DNA of 64,000 nucleotides, from positions 1-64,000 of the forward strand of contig NZ_SNZP01000015.1 of the NCBI RefSeq assembly GCF_004363805.1. The letters are read 5' to 3'. Source of the DNA: Paludibacterium purpuratum (GTDB taxonomy: Bacteria > Pseudomonadota > Gammaproteobacteria > Burkholderiales > Chromobacteriaceae). Below are positions 41,436 through 50,410 of this stretch, piece by piece. The position numbers were made by a program, and so were the translations under genes. The notes below the pieces were generated by a model that saw nothing but the letters and a program-made list of their open reading frames with translations, did not search any database and had not been told where the DNA came from. How positions within the stretch are numbered: position 1 is the stretch's first letter; each line of letters begins with the position of its first letter.

Positions 41436-41807
41436 ATGACAAGCGATTCATCGCCCGCGCCGGCGCTGTGCGTTCAGGCGACGCAAGAGAGTCTGGACGA
41501 TCATGGCAGGGTACGTGCCGGCTGGCTTTTGACCCAGATCGACCTGGCGGCGACTCGGGCCGGCGAGCGCCTGACCCAGGGGCCCGTTGCGGCGGTTTCG
41601 GTCAATGCCTTTCAATTGCAGGTGCCGATCTATCTCGGCGACATGGTGACGCTTTATGCCGAATGTTTACGCAAGGGGCAGCACTCGCTGGTGCTCAAGA
41701 TGACGGCACAGGCCCAGAGGGGCGACGGCTCGATGGTTGCGGTGGCGGAAGTGATCATGACGTATGTGGCGGTCGATTTTCAGGGGAAGTCCCGGCAAAT
41801 CGGTTAA
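41436..41807 (+). CDS. Acyl-CoA thioesterase (YciA-like hotdog)
   Basis: 123 residues from ATG 41436, with GGAGG at 41426-41430 nearby; the frame to 41385 is not preferred. The hotdog fold helix is VRAGWLLTQIDLAATRAGER, followed by VAAVSVNAFQLQVPIYLGDMVTLYAECLR, in line with YciA/Acot-like acyl-CoA hydrolases. In this setting it may release free fatty acid or CoA when beta-oxidation intermediates accumulate. It shares the fad operon direction and is followed by the fadL regulatory region. Confidence 0.85.
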   Translation: MTSDSSPAPALCVQATQESLDDHGRVRAGWLLTQIDLAATRAGERLTQGPVAAVSVNAFQLQVPIYLGDMVTLYAECLRKGQHSLVLKMTAQAQRGDGSMVAVAEVIMTYVAVDFQGKSRQIG

Positions 41808-41858
41808 ATTTTGGTGATTGTATACAGATTTGGGTGGCGTGTTGCAAAGCGGCGATGT

Positions 41859-41872
41859 GAAACACGCGTTTG
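41859..41872. promoter_or_regulatory. Candidate PsrA box before fadL
   Basis: GAAACACGCGTTTG fits (G/C)AAAC-N4-GTTTG exactly and lies 122 bp upstream of fadL. With the boxes at the psrA-like gene it ties fadL to the same regulator. Confidence 0.6.
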
Positions 41873-41993
41873 GAACAAGTGCTCGGTTTTTTAGTGGACA
41901 GACTCTAATTCTCTGGTAGTATCCCTGCAGGAACGCCTTGCGTTTCTCATAAAATACGCCAAATCAAATATTATATGCATCGAGAGGGATAAC

Positions 41994-43430
41994 ATGAGAC
42001 TCAAGCTCCTCAGTCTGTCGGTGATGGCCATGGGCGCCGCGGCGCTGTCCGGTCAAGCACTGGCTTCGGGCTACAACTTCGGTTCGCAAAGCGTGGCCGC
42101 CCAAGGTACCGCGCACGCCAACGCCGCCGAAGCGGCAGATCCGTCCACGATCTATTACAACCCGGCCGGCATGTCCGAACTGGATGGCACGCAGTTCCAA
42201 TTCGGCTTGACCGACGTCATTCCGGACTCGAAGTATACCGATAGTGGGTCGTCGCATCGTTACTTGAACGGCACTACCGGTTTGGGTCTGGGCGGCAATC
42301 AGACCAACAGCAGTTTCGCCCCGAGCTCCGTCATTGCACCGACCATGTACTTATCGCACAAGATCGACGACAAGTTCACGATTGGTATGGGTATTTTCGT
42401 GCCGTTCGGCGCCAAGCTGGGCTATGGCAGCAATTCGGTCAATCGTTATGCGCTGGAAAATATCAGCCTGCAAACGATCAACTTCAATCCGTCGATTTCG
42501 TTCAAGCTGGACGAGCACAACAGCTTTGGTTTCGGCCTTTCGGCGCAGTACATGAAGGCCAAACTGCAGAAGGCGGTCGATACCCAGACGGGGATCTTCC
42601 TCTATGGCGCAGGCTTGGTCCAGGCTGGCCAAGTGGCACAGGGTACTGCGCTGATGGGGCTTGCTCCGTCATTGGGCGACGGGCAGGTGACGTTGGATGC
42701 CGATGGCTGGGGCTATGGCTTCAACCTCGGCTGGTTGTACAAGATGGACGACCACACCCGCTTCGGTTTGGCTTACCGCTCGCGCATCCGTACGACGCTC
42801 GACGGTACCGCGACTTGGGATTACAGCGGTGTCTCCAATGTCCCGGCGGTACAACAAGCCTTGGCTGCCTCGGTTCACAATACCTCTAGTGCCCACACCA
42901 CCGTGGACACCCCCGACTCTGCATCGGCCAGCTTTTATCACGATCTGACCGATAAGGTGGCTGTGATGGGTACCGCCACTTGGTGGGGCCACTCGGCGAT
43001 GAAGAATATTACCATCAACTTCGATAAGTCTGGCGAAGGGGCGATGGTAATCCAGCAAGGCTGGAAGGATTCGTGGACCTACGCGCTGGGCATGAACTAC
43101 AAGTACAGCGATGCCTTGCTGCTGCGTACCGGTGTCGCCTACGAGCAAAGCCCGGTGCCGAACGACAATCTGCGTCACGTCGCGCTGCCGGATAGCGACC
43201 GTACCTGGTTGTCGCTGGGTGCCAACTACAAGTTCAACAAGAATAATTCGATCGACTTTGCCTATAGCTACATCTGGTTCAAGAACGCCAACGTGAACTA
43301 CACCGACAGCTGCAACCCCACCAATGTGAACAGCGCCGGTGGCTCCTGCACCGGTAACGGCGAAACCACGAAGGGTTCGTACAAGACCAATCTGCAAATG
43401 ATCGGTCTGGCTTACAACTACAGCTTCTAA
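41994..43430 (+). CDS. fadL: Long-chain fatty acid outer-membrane transporter FadL
   Basis: 478 residues. Signal peptide MRLKLLSLSVMAMGAAALSG then ALAS. The mature N-terminus carries the FadL hatch signature: FGSQSVAAQGTAHANAAEAADPSTIYYNPAGMSELDG, quoted here only by its NPAGMS landmark. Many alternating beta-strands follow to a terminal aromatic residue (NYSF). FadL is a 14-strand beta-barrel that passes long-chain fatty acids laterally. It is the only outer-membrane protein in the fad block. Confidence 0.93.
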   Translation: MRLKLLSLSVMAMGAAALSGQALASGYNFGSQSVAAQGTAHANAAEAADPSTIYYNPAGMSELDGTQFQFGLTDVIPDSKYTDSGSSHRYLNGTTGLGLGGNQTNSSFAPSSVIAPTMYLSHKIDDKFTIGMGIFVPFGAKLGYGSNSVNRYALENISLQTINFNPSISFKLDEHNSFGFGLSAQYMKAKLQKAVDTQTGIFLYGAGLVQAGQVAQGTALMGLAPSLGDGQVTLDADGWGYGFNLGWLYKMDDHTRFGLAYRSRIRTTLDGTATWDYSGVSNVPAVQQALAASVHNTSSAHTTVDTPDSASASFYHDLTDKVAVMGTATWWGHSAMKNITINFDKSGEGAMVIQQGWKDSWTYALGMNYKYSDALLLRTGVAYEQSPVPNDNLRHVALPDSDRTWLSLGANYKFNKNNSIDFAYSYIWFKNANVNYTDSCNPTNVNSAGGSCTGNGETTKGSYKTNLQMIGLAYNYSF

Positions 43431-43458
43431 TCAACCGATCGGTTAGAGGCGTGGTGGC

Positions 43459-43484
43459 GGGCGGTGCCGTAACAGGCGCCGCCC
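43459..43484 (+). terminator. Hairpin between fadL and the FadN-type gene
   Basis: GGGCGGTGCC, loop GTAACA, GGCGCCGCCC (10 bp with one G-T pair). No T-tract, so it may slow rather than end transcription, or protect the fadL mRNA 3' end. Confidence 0.45.
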
Positions 43485-43596
43485 GTCGGCAGTAACGGTA
43501 GGGTTGAGGGGCCCGACCGAGAGGCGGTGGGTTCCGTCGTTCCAGGCGGAAGATACACCGTGACTCAAACATGAGTATTCAATCAACGAGGAAACC

Positions 43597-45975
43597 ATGT
43601 CTCAAACCAAATTCATCGTGCGTAAGGTGGCGGTGCTCGGCGCCGGTGTGATGGGGGCGCAGATCGCCGCTCATCTGGCCAACGCCCGCGTGCCGACCGT
43701 GCTGTTCGACCTGCCGGCCACGACCGGCGACAAGAATGCCATCGCGCTCAAAGCGATCGAGGCGCTCAAGAAGCAAAAACCGTCGCCGCTGGCGGGCAAG
43801 GATGCCATCGGCGCCATCACGCCGGCCAACTACGACGATCACCTGTCGCTGCTGAAGGATTGCGACCTGGTCATCGAAGCCATCGCCGAGCGCATGGACT
43901 GGAAGGCCGATCTGTATCGCAAAGTGGCCCCGCACCTGGGCGAAAACAGCATTTTCGTCACCAATACCTCCGGTCTGTCGATCAACACCCTGGCCGACAG
44001 CCTGCCGGAAAGCCTGAAGCCGCGTTTCTGCGGCGTGCATTTCTTCAATCCGCCGCGCTATATGCACTTGGTGGAAATCATTCCTTGCCGCGGCTCCGAC
44101 GCCGGCATGCTGGATAACCTGGAACGCTTCCTGGTGACCACGCTCGGCAAGGGCGTGATCCGTGCCAAGGATACGCCCAACTTCGTCGCCAACCGCATCG
44201 GCGTGTTCTCGATGCTGGCGACCATTGCCAATGCCGAGAAATTCGGCATTCGCTTCGACGTGGTCGACGATTTGACCGGACCGCGCCTGGGACGCCCCAA
44301 GTCCGCCACCTTCCGCACCGCCGACGTGGTGGGGCTCGACACATTCTCGCACGTGGTCAAGACCATGCAGGACACCCTGCCGAACGACCCGTGGCATGGC
44401 TTGTTCAAGTCGCCGGAGTGGCTGCAGAAGCTGATCGCCGCAGGCGCCTTGGGCGCCAAGACCAAGGTCGGCATCTATAAGAAGGAAGGCAAGCAGATGT
44501 TTGTCCTCGACCCGAAGAGCGGCGAATACGTCGGCTCGGGCGAGAAGGGCGACGACGCGGTCAAGGACATCCTCAAGAACCCGGATCCTGCAGCCAAATT
44601 CAAGGCTTTGCGCGAAAGTCAGCATCCGCAGGCGCAATTCCTGTGGGCTTGCTTCCGCGACGTATTCCATTACATCGCCGTGCACCTGGCCGACATCGGC
44701 CATTCGGCGCGCGACGTCGATTTCGCCATTCGCTGGGGCTTCGGTTGGAGCGTCGGTCCGTTCGAGACTTGGCAATCGGCCGGTTGGCAGCAGGTTGCCG
44801 GCTGGATCAACGAAGACATCCAGGCTGGTCGTGCGCTGTCATCCGCCGCGTTGCCGGCATGGGCATTGGCCACCGATCGTAGCGGCGTGCACTTCGTCGA
44901 CGGTTCCTATGACGCCGCCGGCAATCGTCTGGTTGGCCGTTCCAGCCTCGATGTCTACAGCCGTCAACTGGCACCGGCGCGTGTATTGGGCGAACAGAAT
45001 GCCCCGCTGGGCGAAACCGTGTTCGAGAACGACGGCGTGCGCGCCTTCACCACCGGCGACGACGTGTTGGTGGTGTCGTTCAAGAGCAAGGCCCATGCCA
45101 TCGGACCGGACGTGCTCGAAGGCGTCAATGCCGCACTGGATATTGCCGAAGCACGTTTCAAGGCTCTGGTGATTTGGCAGACCGAAGAACCGTTCTCGGT
45201 CGGCGCCGACCTGCAGTCGATGATGCCGGCTTTCATGATGGGCGATTGGGATAGTATCGAGAGCATGGTGCGCCGCTTCCAGGACACCTCGATGCGCCTG
45301 CGCTACAGCCAGATCCCGACCGTGGCCGCGACGCAAGGTTACGTCTTCGGCGGCGGCTGCGAGTTCGCCATGCACGTCGACCGCGTGGTCGCCGCGTTGG
45401 AGTCCTACGTCGGCCTGGTGGAAGTGGGCGTCGGCCTGCTGCCGGGCGGCGGCGGCTGCAAGGAGTTCGCATTGCGTGCCTCGCAACAGGCCAAGGGCGG
45501 CGATATTCTGGCCGCGCTCAAGGACTCCTTCATGACGGTCGCTATGGCCAAGGTCGGCACCAGCGCGATCGAGACCCAGGAAATCGGTTACTTCCGACCG
45601 ACCGACGTGGTGGTGTTCAACGCCTATGAACTGCTGTACGTCGCCAAGCAACAGGCACTGGCCATGGCCGAATCCGGCTATCGTCCGCCGCTGAAGGTCA
45701 AGTCTTTCCCGGTTGCCGGCCGTACCGGTGCAGCATCGATCAAGGGCCAACTGGTGAACATGCTCGAAGGGCGTTTCATCAGCCAGCACGACTTCTTCAT
45801 CTCCGGGCTCATCGCCGATGTGATGACCGGCGGCGATGTGGATGCGGGCACCGAGGTCGACGAGCAGTGGATTCTGGATCTGGAACGCAAGGCCTTCATG
45901 ACCTTGCTGAAGAACAGCAAAACCCAGGATCGTATTGCCAATATGCTGACCACCGGCAAGCCGCTGCGTAATTGA
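43597..45975 (+). CDS. fadN: Bifunctional 3-hydroxyacyl-CoA dehydrogenase/enoyl-CoA hydratase (FadN type)
   Basis: 792 residues with the dehydrogenase first: NAD loop VAVLGAGVMGAQIAAHLA at the N-terminus, then FCGVHFFNPPRYMHLVEIIP and the HAD C-terminal domain. The enoyl-CoA hydratase follows at about residues 485-690: PFSVGADLQSM, VFGGGCEFAMH with the first catalytic Glu, and GLVEVGVGLLPGGGGCKE with the second. This order is opposite to E. coli FadB and matches Bacillus FadN. It performs hydration and oxidation steps of beta-oxidation. The thiolase gene follows at 15 bp. Confidence 0.95.
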   Translation: MSQTKFIVRKVAVLGAGVMGAQIAAHLANARVPTVLFDLPATTGDKNAIALKAIEALKKQKPSPLAGKDAIGAITPANYDDHLSLLKDCDLVIEAIAERMDWKADLYRKVAPHLGENSIFVTNTSGLSINTLADSLPESLKPRFCGVHFFNPPRYMHLVEIIPCRGSDAGMLDNLERFLVTTLGKGVIRAKDTPNFVANRIGVFSMLATIANAEKFGIRFDVVDDLTGPRLGRPKSATFRTADVVGLDTFSHVVKTMQDTLPNDPWHGLFKSPEWLQKLIAAGALGAKTKVGIYKKEGKQMFVLDPKSGEYVGSGEKGDDAVKDILKNPDPAAKFKALRESQHPQAQFLWACFRDVFHYIAVHLADIGHSARDVDFAIRWGFGWSVGPFETWQSAGWQQVAGWINEDIQAGRALSSAALPAWALATDRSGVHFVDGSYDAAGNRLVGRSSLDVYSRQLAPARVLGEQNAPLGETVFENDGVRAFTTGDDVLVVSFKSKAHAIGPDVLEGVNAALDIAEARFKALVIWQTEEPFSVGADLQSMMPAFMMGDWDSIESMVRRFQDTSMRLRYSQIPTVAATQGYVFGGGCEFAMHVDRVVAALESYVGLVEVGVGLLPGGGGCKEFALRASQQAKGGDILAALKDSFMTVAMAKVGTSAIETQEIGYFRPTDVVVFNAYELLYVAKQQALAMAESGYRPPLKVKSFPVAGRTGAASIKGQLVNMLEGRFISQHDFFISGLIADVMTGGDVDAGTEVDEQWILDLERKAFMTLLKNSKTQDRIANMLTTGKPLRN

Positions 45976-45990
45976 GGGAGATAAAGAATC

Positions 45991-47193
45991 ATGGTTAAGC
46001 AAGTTCAAGAAGCCTATATCGTCGCCGCGACCCGAACCCCGGTGGGCAAGGCCCCGCGCGGTATGCTGCGCAATGTGCGCCCGGACGATTTGCTGGCGCA
46101 CGTCATCCGCGGCGCGCTGGCTCAAGTGCCGTCGCTCGATACCAGTCTGATTTCGGACGCCGTGGTCGGTTGCGCCTTCCCGGAAGCCGAGCAGGGTCTG
46201 AATATGGCGCGTATCGGCGTGTTGTTGGCCGGCCTGCCGGACACCGTCGGCGGCGTGACCATCAATCGCTACTGCTCGTCGGGCATCAATGCCGTGCAGA
46301 TGGCGGCCGACCGTATCCGTTTGGGCGAGGCCGACGTGGTGATCGCCGGTGGCGCCGAGTCGATGTCCATGGTGCCGATGATGGGCAATAAAATCGCCCT
46401 GAACCCGGAAATTTTCGCCAAGGACGAGAATTACGCCATTGCCTACGGCATGGGCCTGACCGCCGAGAAGGTGGCGCAGCAGTGGGGTGTCTCGCGCGAA
46501 GATCAGGACGCCTTCGCCGTCGAGTCGCACCGTCGCGCCTTGGCGGCGATCCAGTCCGGTGCCTTCAAGTCGGAAATCACGCCGTTTGAAGCCACCTATC
46601 GCCGCCCGAATCTGGAAACCGGTGAAGTGCAGATCAGCAAGAAGCTGCTCGATACCGACGAGGGTCCGCGTGCCGATACCACGCTGGAAGGTCTGGCCAA
46701 GCTCAAGACGGTGTTCGACGCCAAGGGTTCGGTCACTGCCGGCAACAGCTCGCAGATGTCCGACGGCGCCGGCGCCGTGGTGCTGGTCTCCGAAAAGATC
46801 CTCAAGCAGTTCAACCTGACGCCGTTGGCTCGCTACGTGACCTTCTCGGTCAAGGGGGTTCCGCCGGCCATCATGGGTATCGGTCCGAAGGAAGCGATTC
46901 CGCTGGCTTGCCGCCAAGCCGGCATCGGCCAGAACGATCTGAAATGGATCGAGCTGAACGAAGCCTTCGCCGCGCAAGCGCTGGCGGTGATCCGCGATCT
47001 GGAGCTCGATACCTCGATCGTCAACCCGCATGGCGGCGCCATCGCCTTGGGCCACCCTCTGGGTGCGACCGGCGCGATCCGTACCGCCACCGTGCTGCAC
47101 GGTATGCGCAACAAGGGTATGAGCGGCTACGGTATGGTGACCATGTGTATCGGTACCGGCATGGGCGCTGCGGGGATCCTGGAAATCCTGTAA
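45991..47193 (+). CDS. fadA: 3-ketoacyl-CoA thiolase
   Basis: 400 residues of the thiolase superfamily. The nucleophile C95 is in INRYCSSGINAVQMAA, the base His in NPHGGAIALGHPLGATGAIR, and the second Cys in VTMCIGTGMGAAGILE. The degradative thiolase cleaves 3-ketoacyl-CoA to acetyl-CoA. With the upstream FadN-type protein it forms the trifunctional complex equivalent. A clear terminator ends this operon. Confidence 0.95.
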   Translation: MVKQVQEAYIVAATRTPVGKAPRGMLRNVRPDDLLAHVIRGALAQVPSLDTSLISDAVVGCAFPEAEQGLNMARIGVLLAGLPDTVGGVTINRYCSSGINAVQMAADRIRLGEADVVIAGGAESMSMVPMMGNKIALNPEIFAKDENYAIAYGMGLTAEKVAQQWGVSREDQDAFAVESHRRALAAIQSGAFKSEITPFEATYRRPNLETGEVQISKKLLDTDEGPRADTTLEGLAKLKTVFDAKGSVTAGNSSQMSDGAGAVVLVSEKILKQFNLTPLARYVTFSVKGVPPAIMGIGPKEAIPLACRQAGIGQNDLKWIELNEAFAAQALAVIRDLELDTSIVNPHGGAIALGHPLGATGAIRTATVLHGMRNKGMSGYGMVTMCIGTGMGAAGILEIL

Positions 47194-47215
47194 TCCTTGT
47201 CGCATAAGAAAGTCG

Positions 47216-47249
47216 AAACCCCGCCGAACTCGCGTTCGGCGGGGTTTTT
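47216..47249 (+). terminator. Terminator after fadA
   Basis: AAACCCCGCCGAAC, loop TCGC, GTTCGGCGGGGTTTTT, a perfect 13-14-bp stem plus T-tract ending the fad operon. A REP-like element follows immediately. Confidence 0.92.
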
Positions 47250-47252
47250 CTT

Positions 47253-47275
47253 GTGGGAGCGGCTTTAGCCGCGAT
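47253..47275 (+). repeat. REP-like palindromic element
   Basis: GTGGGAGCGGCTTTAGCCGC then GAT, with an inner GCGGCT/AGCCGC stem. Close relatives occur at 52029-52051, 52068-52087 and 61786-61807, which makes it a dispersed family like Pseudomonas/Xanthomonas REPs. Confidence 0.7.
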
Positions 47276-47297
47276 CGTGGATGTCGGCCGTCTTGCC

Positions 47298-48215
47298 TCA
47301 GAGCGCATCCCAACAAAGCCACAGCACAATCGGTCCGGCCAGGATCAGCCATTTGAGCACGTAGTAGGTCAGGCGGTTGCGGGCCTTGATGCGTTTGCCA
47401 AGCAGGCGCACCTGTTGGACGTAATGGAAGGCGCGATTGAGGCCGCCGACCCGGTCGCCATCGTTGTTGGGGGCGCTGGCGGCGGCGAGCAGTAGCCGGC
47501 TGAGCAGGCGGTTGACCCAGGCTGCCGGTGCGAACCACATCGGTCGTTCGACATCGCAGAATAGGATGATGCGCGGCAGGTCGGTCGCGTTTTCGGCATA
47601 GTGCAGATAGGTTTCGTCGAATAACACCGCTTGGCCGTCGCGCCAGCTGTAGCGCTCGCCATCGACTTCGATATAGCAGTCGTCGTGGTTGGGTGTGACC
47701 AGTCCCAGGTGGTAACGTACCGAGCCGGCAAAGGGGTCGCGATGCAGCACCAGCCGGCTACCGGGTGGCAGCGACGCGAACATGGCCGCTTTGATATTGG
47801 GAAACTGCTGCAGCAGCGCCGTGGTGTAAGGGCACAGCAAGGTTGCCGATGGGTGCGGCTCGCCGTACCACTTCAGATAAAAGCGCTTCCAGCCCGATTT
47901 GAAAAACGAGTTGAAGCCGACATCGTCGTAGCGATTGGATGCTTTGATGTCGCCCATCCCGTAGAGCTGGATGGCTTCGTCGCGAATGCGCTGCCAGTCG
48001 GCGGTGAGTGTGGCCAATTCGGGAAAGTTGCTGGCCGGCAGGTATGGCTTGGCTGGCGCGCGCGCGAACAGATAAAGGAAACAGTTGATGGGCGCCATGA
48101 AGGTGGAGTGGTCGCTCAGTTGGCGCCAGAAGTCCAGCCGCACTCGACCGCGGAAGTGGATGTAGACGGTGGCAAGTGCAAAGGCGGCCAAAATCGCCAG
48201 CTTGATATAAGGCAT
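47298..48215 (-). CDS. lpxO: Aspartyl/asparaginyl beta-hydroxylase family protein, LpxO-like
   Basis: 305 residues with hydrophobic segments at both ends (AILAAFALATVYIHF and LTYYVLKWLILAGPIVLWL). The non-haem Fe(II) facial triad appears as LHRDPF (His, Asp) and DETYLHYAEN (second His), with the 2-oxoglutarate Arg in DLPRIILFC. LpxO hydroxylates the secondary acyl chain of lipid A at the inner membrane. Its place next to the fad block may be coincidental. Divergent from the aldehyde dehydrogenase operon. Confidence 0.85.
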   Translation of the reverse strand: MPYIKLAILAAFALATVYIHFRGRVRLDFWRQLSDHSTFMAPINCFLYLFARAPAKPYLPASNFPELATLTADWQRIRDEAIQLYGMGDIKASNRYDDVGFNSFFKSGWKRFYLKWYGEPHPSATLLCPYTTALLQQFPNIKAAMFASLPPGSRLVLHRDPFAGSVRYHLGLVTPNHDDCYIEVDGERYSWRDGQAVLFDETYLHYAENATDLPRIILFCDVERPMWFAPAAWVNRLLSRLLLAAASAPNNDGDRVGGLNRAFHYVQQVRLLGKRIKARNRLTYYVLKWLILAGPIVLWLCWDAL

Positions 48216-48400
48216 TTTATGTCAGGCGAATAAAAAGTGTCGAATCATGATTTATAGCACGATAAAGCACGGGCTGTACTGTCCGCAGGACTGAGCAATA
48301 GCGTGGTAAAAATAATACGACCGGCGGTCAATTTATTATTTCCCGTTGGAGAAGCCGGTCTTTTCTGATGACAGGGTAATTTCGACGATGCTATTCTGTC

Positions 48401-48416
48401 TAGAGCCCGGGCTCTA
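48401..48416. promoter_or_regulatory. 16-bp palindromic operator before ALDH operon
   Basis: TAGAGCCCGGGCTCTA is a perfect 16-bp palindrome 46 bp upstream of the aldehyde dehydrogenase start. A near copy (TGGAGCCCTTGCTCTA) lies upstream of the TetR gene at 52782-52797, pointing to that TetR protein as the binder. Confidence 0.7.
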
Positions 48417-48462
48417 AACGATCGTTCGATTCGTGGTCCGTTATCATTAGTGAGGAGAGATC

Positions 48463-49893
48463 ATGGGGAATCCGCTTGCCGAACCGGTATTGCTGGGCGA
48501 GCCACTGGAGGCGGCATTCGCCGAGCTACGGCAAGCCAGCCGCGAGGCGCCGTGGCCGACGTTGGACGAACGTCGCCAACGCCTGGCTCGTTTGGCCGAC
48601 ATGCTGCTGGCGCGCCAGGACGCCATTGCCGATGCCATCAGCGCGGACTTCGGTCATCGTAGTCCGATGGAAACCCAGCTGGCCGAGCTATTCCCCTCGT
48701 TGGAGGGTATTCGACATGCAAGGAGCCGCTTGAAACGTTGGATGCGGCCGCAGCGGCGTGGCGTTTCCATCTGGTTCCGCCCGGGGCGCAATCGCGTGCT
48801 ACCTCAGCCCCTGGGTGTCGTCGGTATTGTCGTACCCTGGAATTATCCCTTGTTCCTGGCGATTGGGCCGTTGGTTTCGGCCTTGGCCGCCGGCAATCGC
48901 GCCATGATCAAGATGTCCGAATTCACGCCGCGTACCGGCGCGTTGCTGGCCGAGTGCCTGGAGCAGGCGCTGGGGCGCGATGTGGTTCGGGTTTTCAATG
49001 GGCCGGTCGAGTTGGCACAACACTTCTGTAAGTTGCCTTTCGATCATCTGCTGTTTACCGGCTCGACGCCGGTCGGGCGCCAAGTGATGCGCGCGGCGGC
49101 CGATAATTTGACGCCGGTGACGCTGGAGTTGGGCGGCAAGTCGCCGGTGCTGGTGGCGCCGGATGCCGACTTGGCGCGCGCGGCGAAGTCCATTGTGGGC
49201 GGTAAGCTGCTTAACGCCGGCCAGACCTGCGTGGCGCCGGACTATGTGCTGGTGCCGCGCCGACAGCGCCAGACATTGATCGAGGCGTTGAGCGCCGCCG
49301 CCGCGAAACTCTATCCGCATTTGGCGGAAAACGCCGATTACAGCGCGATCGTCAATCAACGTCACTATGAACGACTGCTTGGCTGGGTCGAAGAGGCGCG
49401 CGCCGCCGGTGCGCAGGTGCTGGCGGTCAACCCGCGTGCCGAGTCGCTGGCGTCGGTGCGCAAGGTGCCATTGACCTTGGTCTGGCAATGCCCGGACGAA
49501 ACGCAGCTTATGCGGGAGGAATTGTTCGGGCCGGTGTTACCGATCGTCGAATACGACGATCTGGCGCAGGCTATCGATTACATCAATCAGCGCCCGCGGC
49601 CGTTGGCGCTGTACCTGTTCAGCGACGATGCCCGCGTGCAGGAGACGGTGCTGCAGCGGACCGTCTCCGGCGGGGTGGTGATCAATGAAACCATGTTGCA
49701 TGTGATTCAGGACGATTTGCCGTTCGGCGGGGTCGGCGCATCTGGCATGGGGCATTACCACGGCTACGAAGGCTTTCTGTCGTTCTCCAAGCTCAAGCCG
49801 ATCTACCGCCAGCCGCGACTGAATACCCGTGGGTTTCTGCTGCCGCCATATGGCGCACTGGCGCGCTGGCTGATGAAAATGATGGTGCGTTAG
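48463..49893 (+). CDS. Aldehyde dehydrogenase (coniferyl aldehyde dehydrogenase type)
   Basis: 476 residues, shorter than standard ALDHs and lacking the final oligomerisation stretch, as in CalB/CALDH-type and fatty-aldehyde enzymes. Catalytic set: N127 (VPWNYPLF), E222 (LELGGKSPVL) and C256 (NAGQTCVAPDYVL). GHYHGYEGFLSFSKLKPI is typical of the subgroup. It ends with an amphipathic GALARWLMKMMVR that may touch the membrane. One base separates it from the Tat-signal gene. The substrate is probably a hydrophobic or aromatic aldehyde made by the GMC enzyme in the same operon. Confidence 0.9.
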   Translation: MGNPLAEPVLLGEPLEAAFAELRQASREAPWPTLDERRQRLARLADMLLARQDAIADAISADFGHRSPMETQLAELFPSLEGIRHARSRLKRWMRPQRRGVSIWFRPGRNRVLPQPLGVVGIVVPWNYPLFLAIGPLVSALAAGNRAMIKMSEFTPRTGALLAECLEQALGRDVVRVFNGPVELAQHFCKLPFDHLLFTGSTPVGRQVMRAAADNLTPVTLELGGKSPVLVAPDADLARAAKSIVGGKLLNAGQTCVAPDYVLVPRRQRQTLIEALSAAAAKLYPHLAENADYSAIVNQRHYERLLGWVEEARAAGAQVLAVNPRAESLASVRKVPLTLVWQCPDETQLMREELFGPVLPIVEYDDLAQAIDYINQRPRPLALYLFSDDARVQETVLQRTVSGGVVINETMLHVIQDDLPFGGVGASGMGHYHGYEGFLSFSKLKPIYRQPRLNTRGFLLPPYGALARWLMKMMVR

Positions 49894-49894
49894 C

Positions 49895-50410
49895 ATGCTG
49901 ACACGTCGGCAATTGATCAAAACCGGGCTGCTTGGCGGGGTGCTGATTGCCGGGGCCGGTTGGTGGGCGCGACCCGACGGCGATCTGGTGGCGGCCTTGC
50001 CGTGGCCGATGGCGTTCCTGACCGCGCACGATGCCATGCTGCTGAGCGTGGTGGCACCGGTGATGTTGGCGGTGGAGGGGTTGGATGCGCCGTTGGTGGT
50101 GCGCGGCGTCGATCAAGCGATTGCCGCACTGCCTTTGGCACTGCAGCGCGAGTTGCGTCAGTTGTTCGATTTGTTGGCCAATCGCTGGGGGCGACGCTAT
50201 GTCGCGGGCGTCGTCGAGCCGTGGCATCGGGCCGATCCGGCCGATATCGCCCATTTTTTGCAGGCATGGCAACTCAGTCGCTGGCAGCTGCTGCGCACGG
50301 GCTATCAGGCGCTGCATGCACTGATCAATGCCGCCTGGTATGGTGATCCGATCAGCTGGCCTGGCATGGGCTATCAGCGGCCGGCGCGCATTGTGGGGCT
50401 ATTGCGATGA
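49895..50410 (+). CDS. Tat-signal small subunit partner of GMC oxidoreductase
   Basis: 171 residues. The N-terminus MLTRRQLIKTGLLGG is a twin-arginine signal (TRRQLIK) followed by a hydrophobic run to AGAGWW. The remainder is helical, with WHRADPADIAHFLQAWQLSR and a Pro/Trp-rich end WPGMGYQRPARIVGLLR. It resembles gluconate 2-dehydrogenase subunit 3 type partners of GMC flavoproteins. It probably escorts the FAD subunit across the membrane through Tat. It overlaps the GMC gene by 4 bp. Confidence 0.75.
   Translation: MLTRRQLIKTGLLGGVLIAGAGWWARPDGDLVAALPWPMAFLTAHDAMLLSVVAPVMLAVEGLDAPLVVRGVDQAIAALPLALQRELRQLFDLLANRWGRRYVAGVVEPWHRADPADIAHFLQAWQLSRWQLLRTGYQALHALINAAWYGDPISWPGMGYQRPARIVGLLR

Noticed and set aside
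43433-43444. AACCGATCGGTT palindrome after fadL
   Set aside because: A 12-bp palindrome with no loop and no second copy; no regulator can be tied to it.
44839-47538. 899-codon open frame on the minus strand opposite fadN-fadA
   Set aside because: The plus strand encodes two complete, well-conserved enzymes with all catalytic motifs; the antisense frame is an effect of GC-rich codon usage and matches no family.
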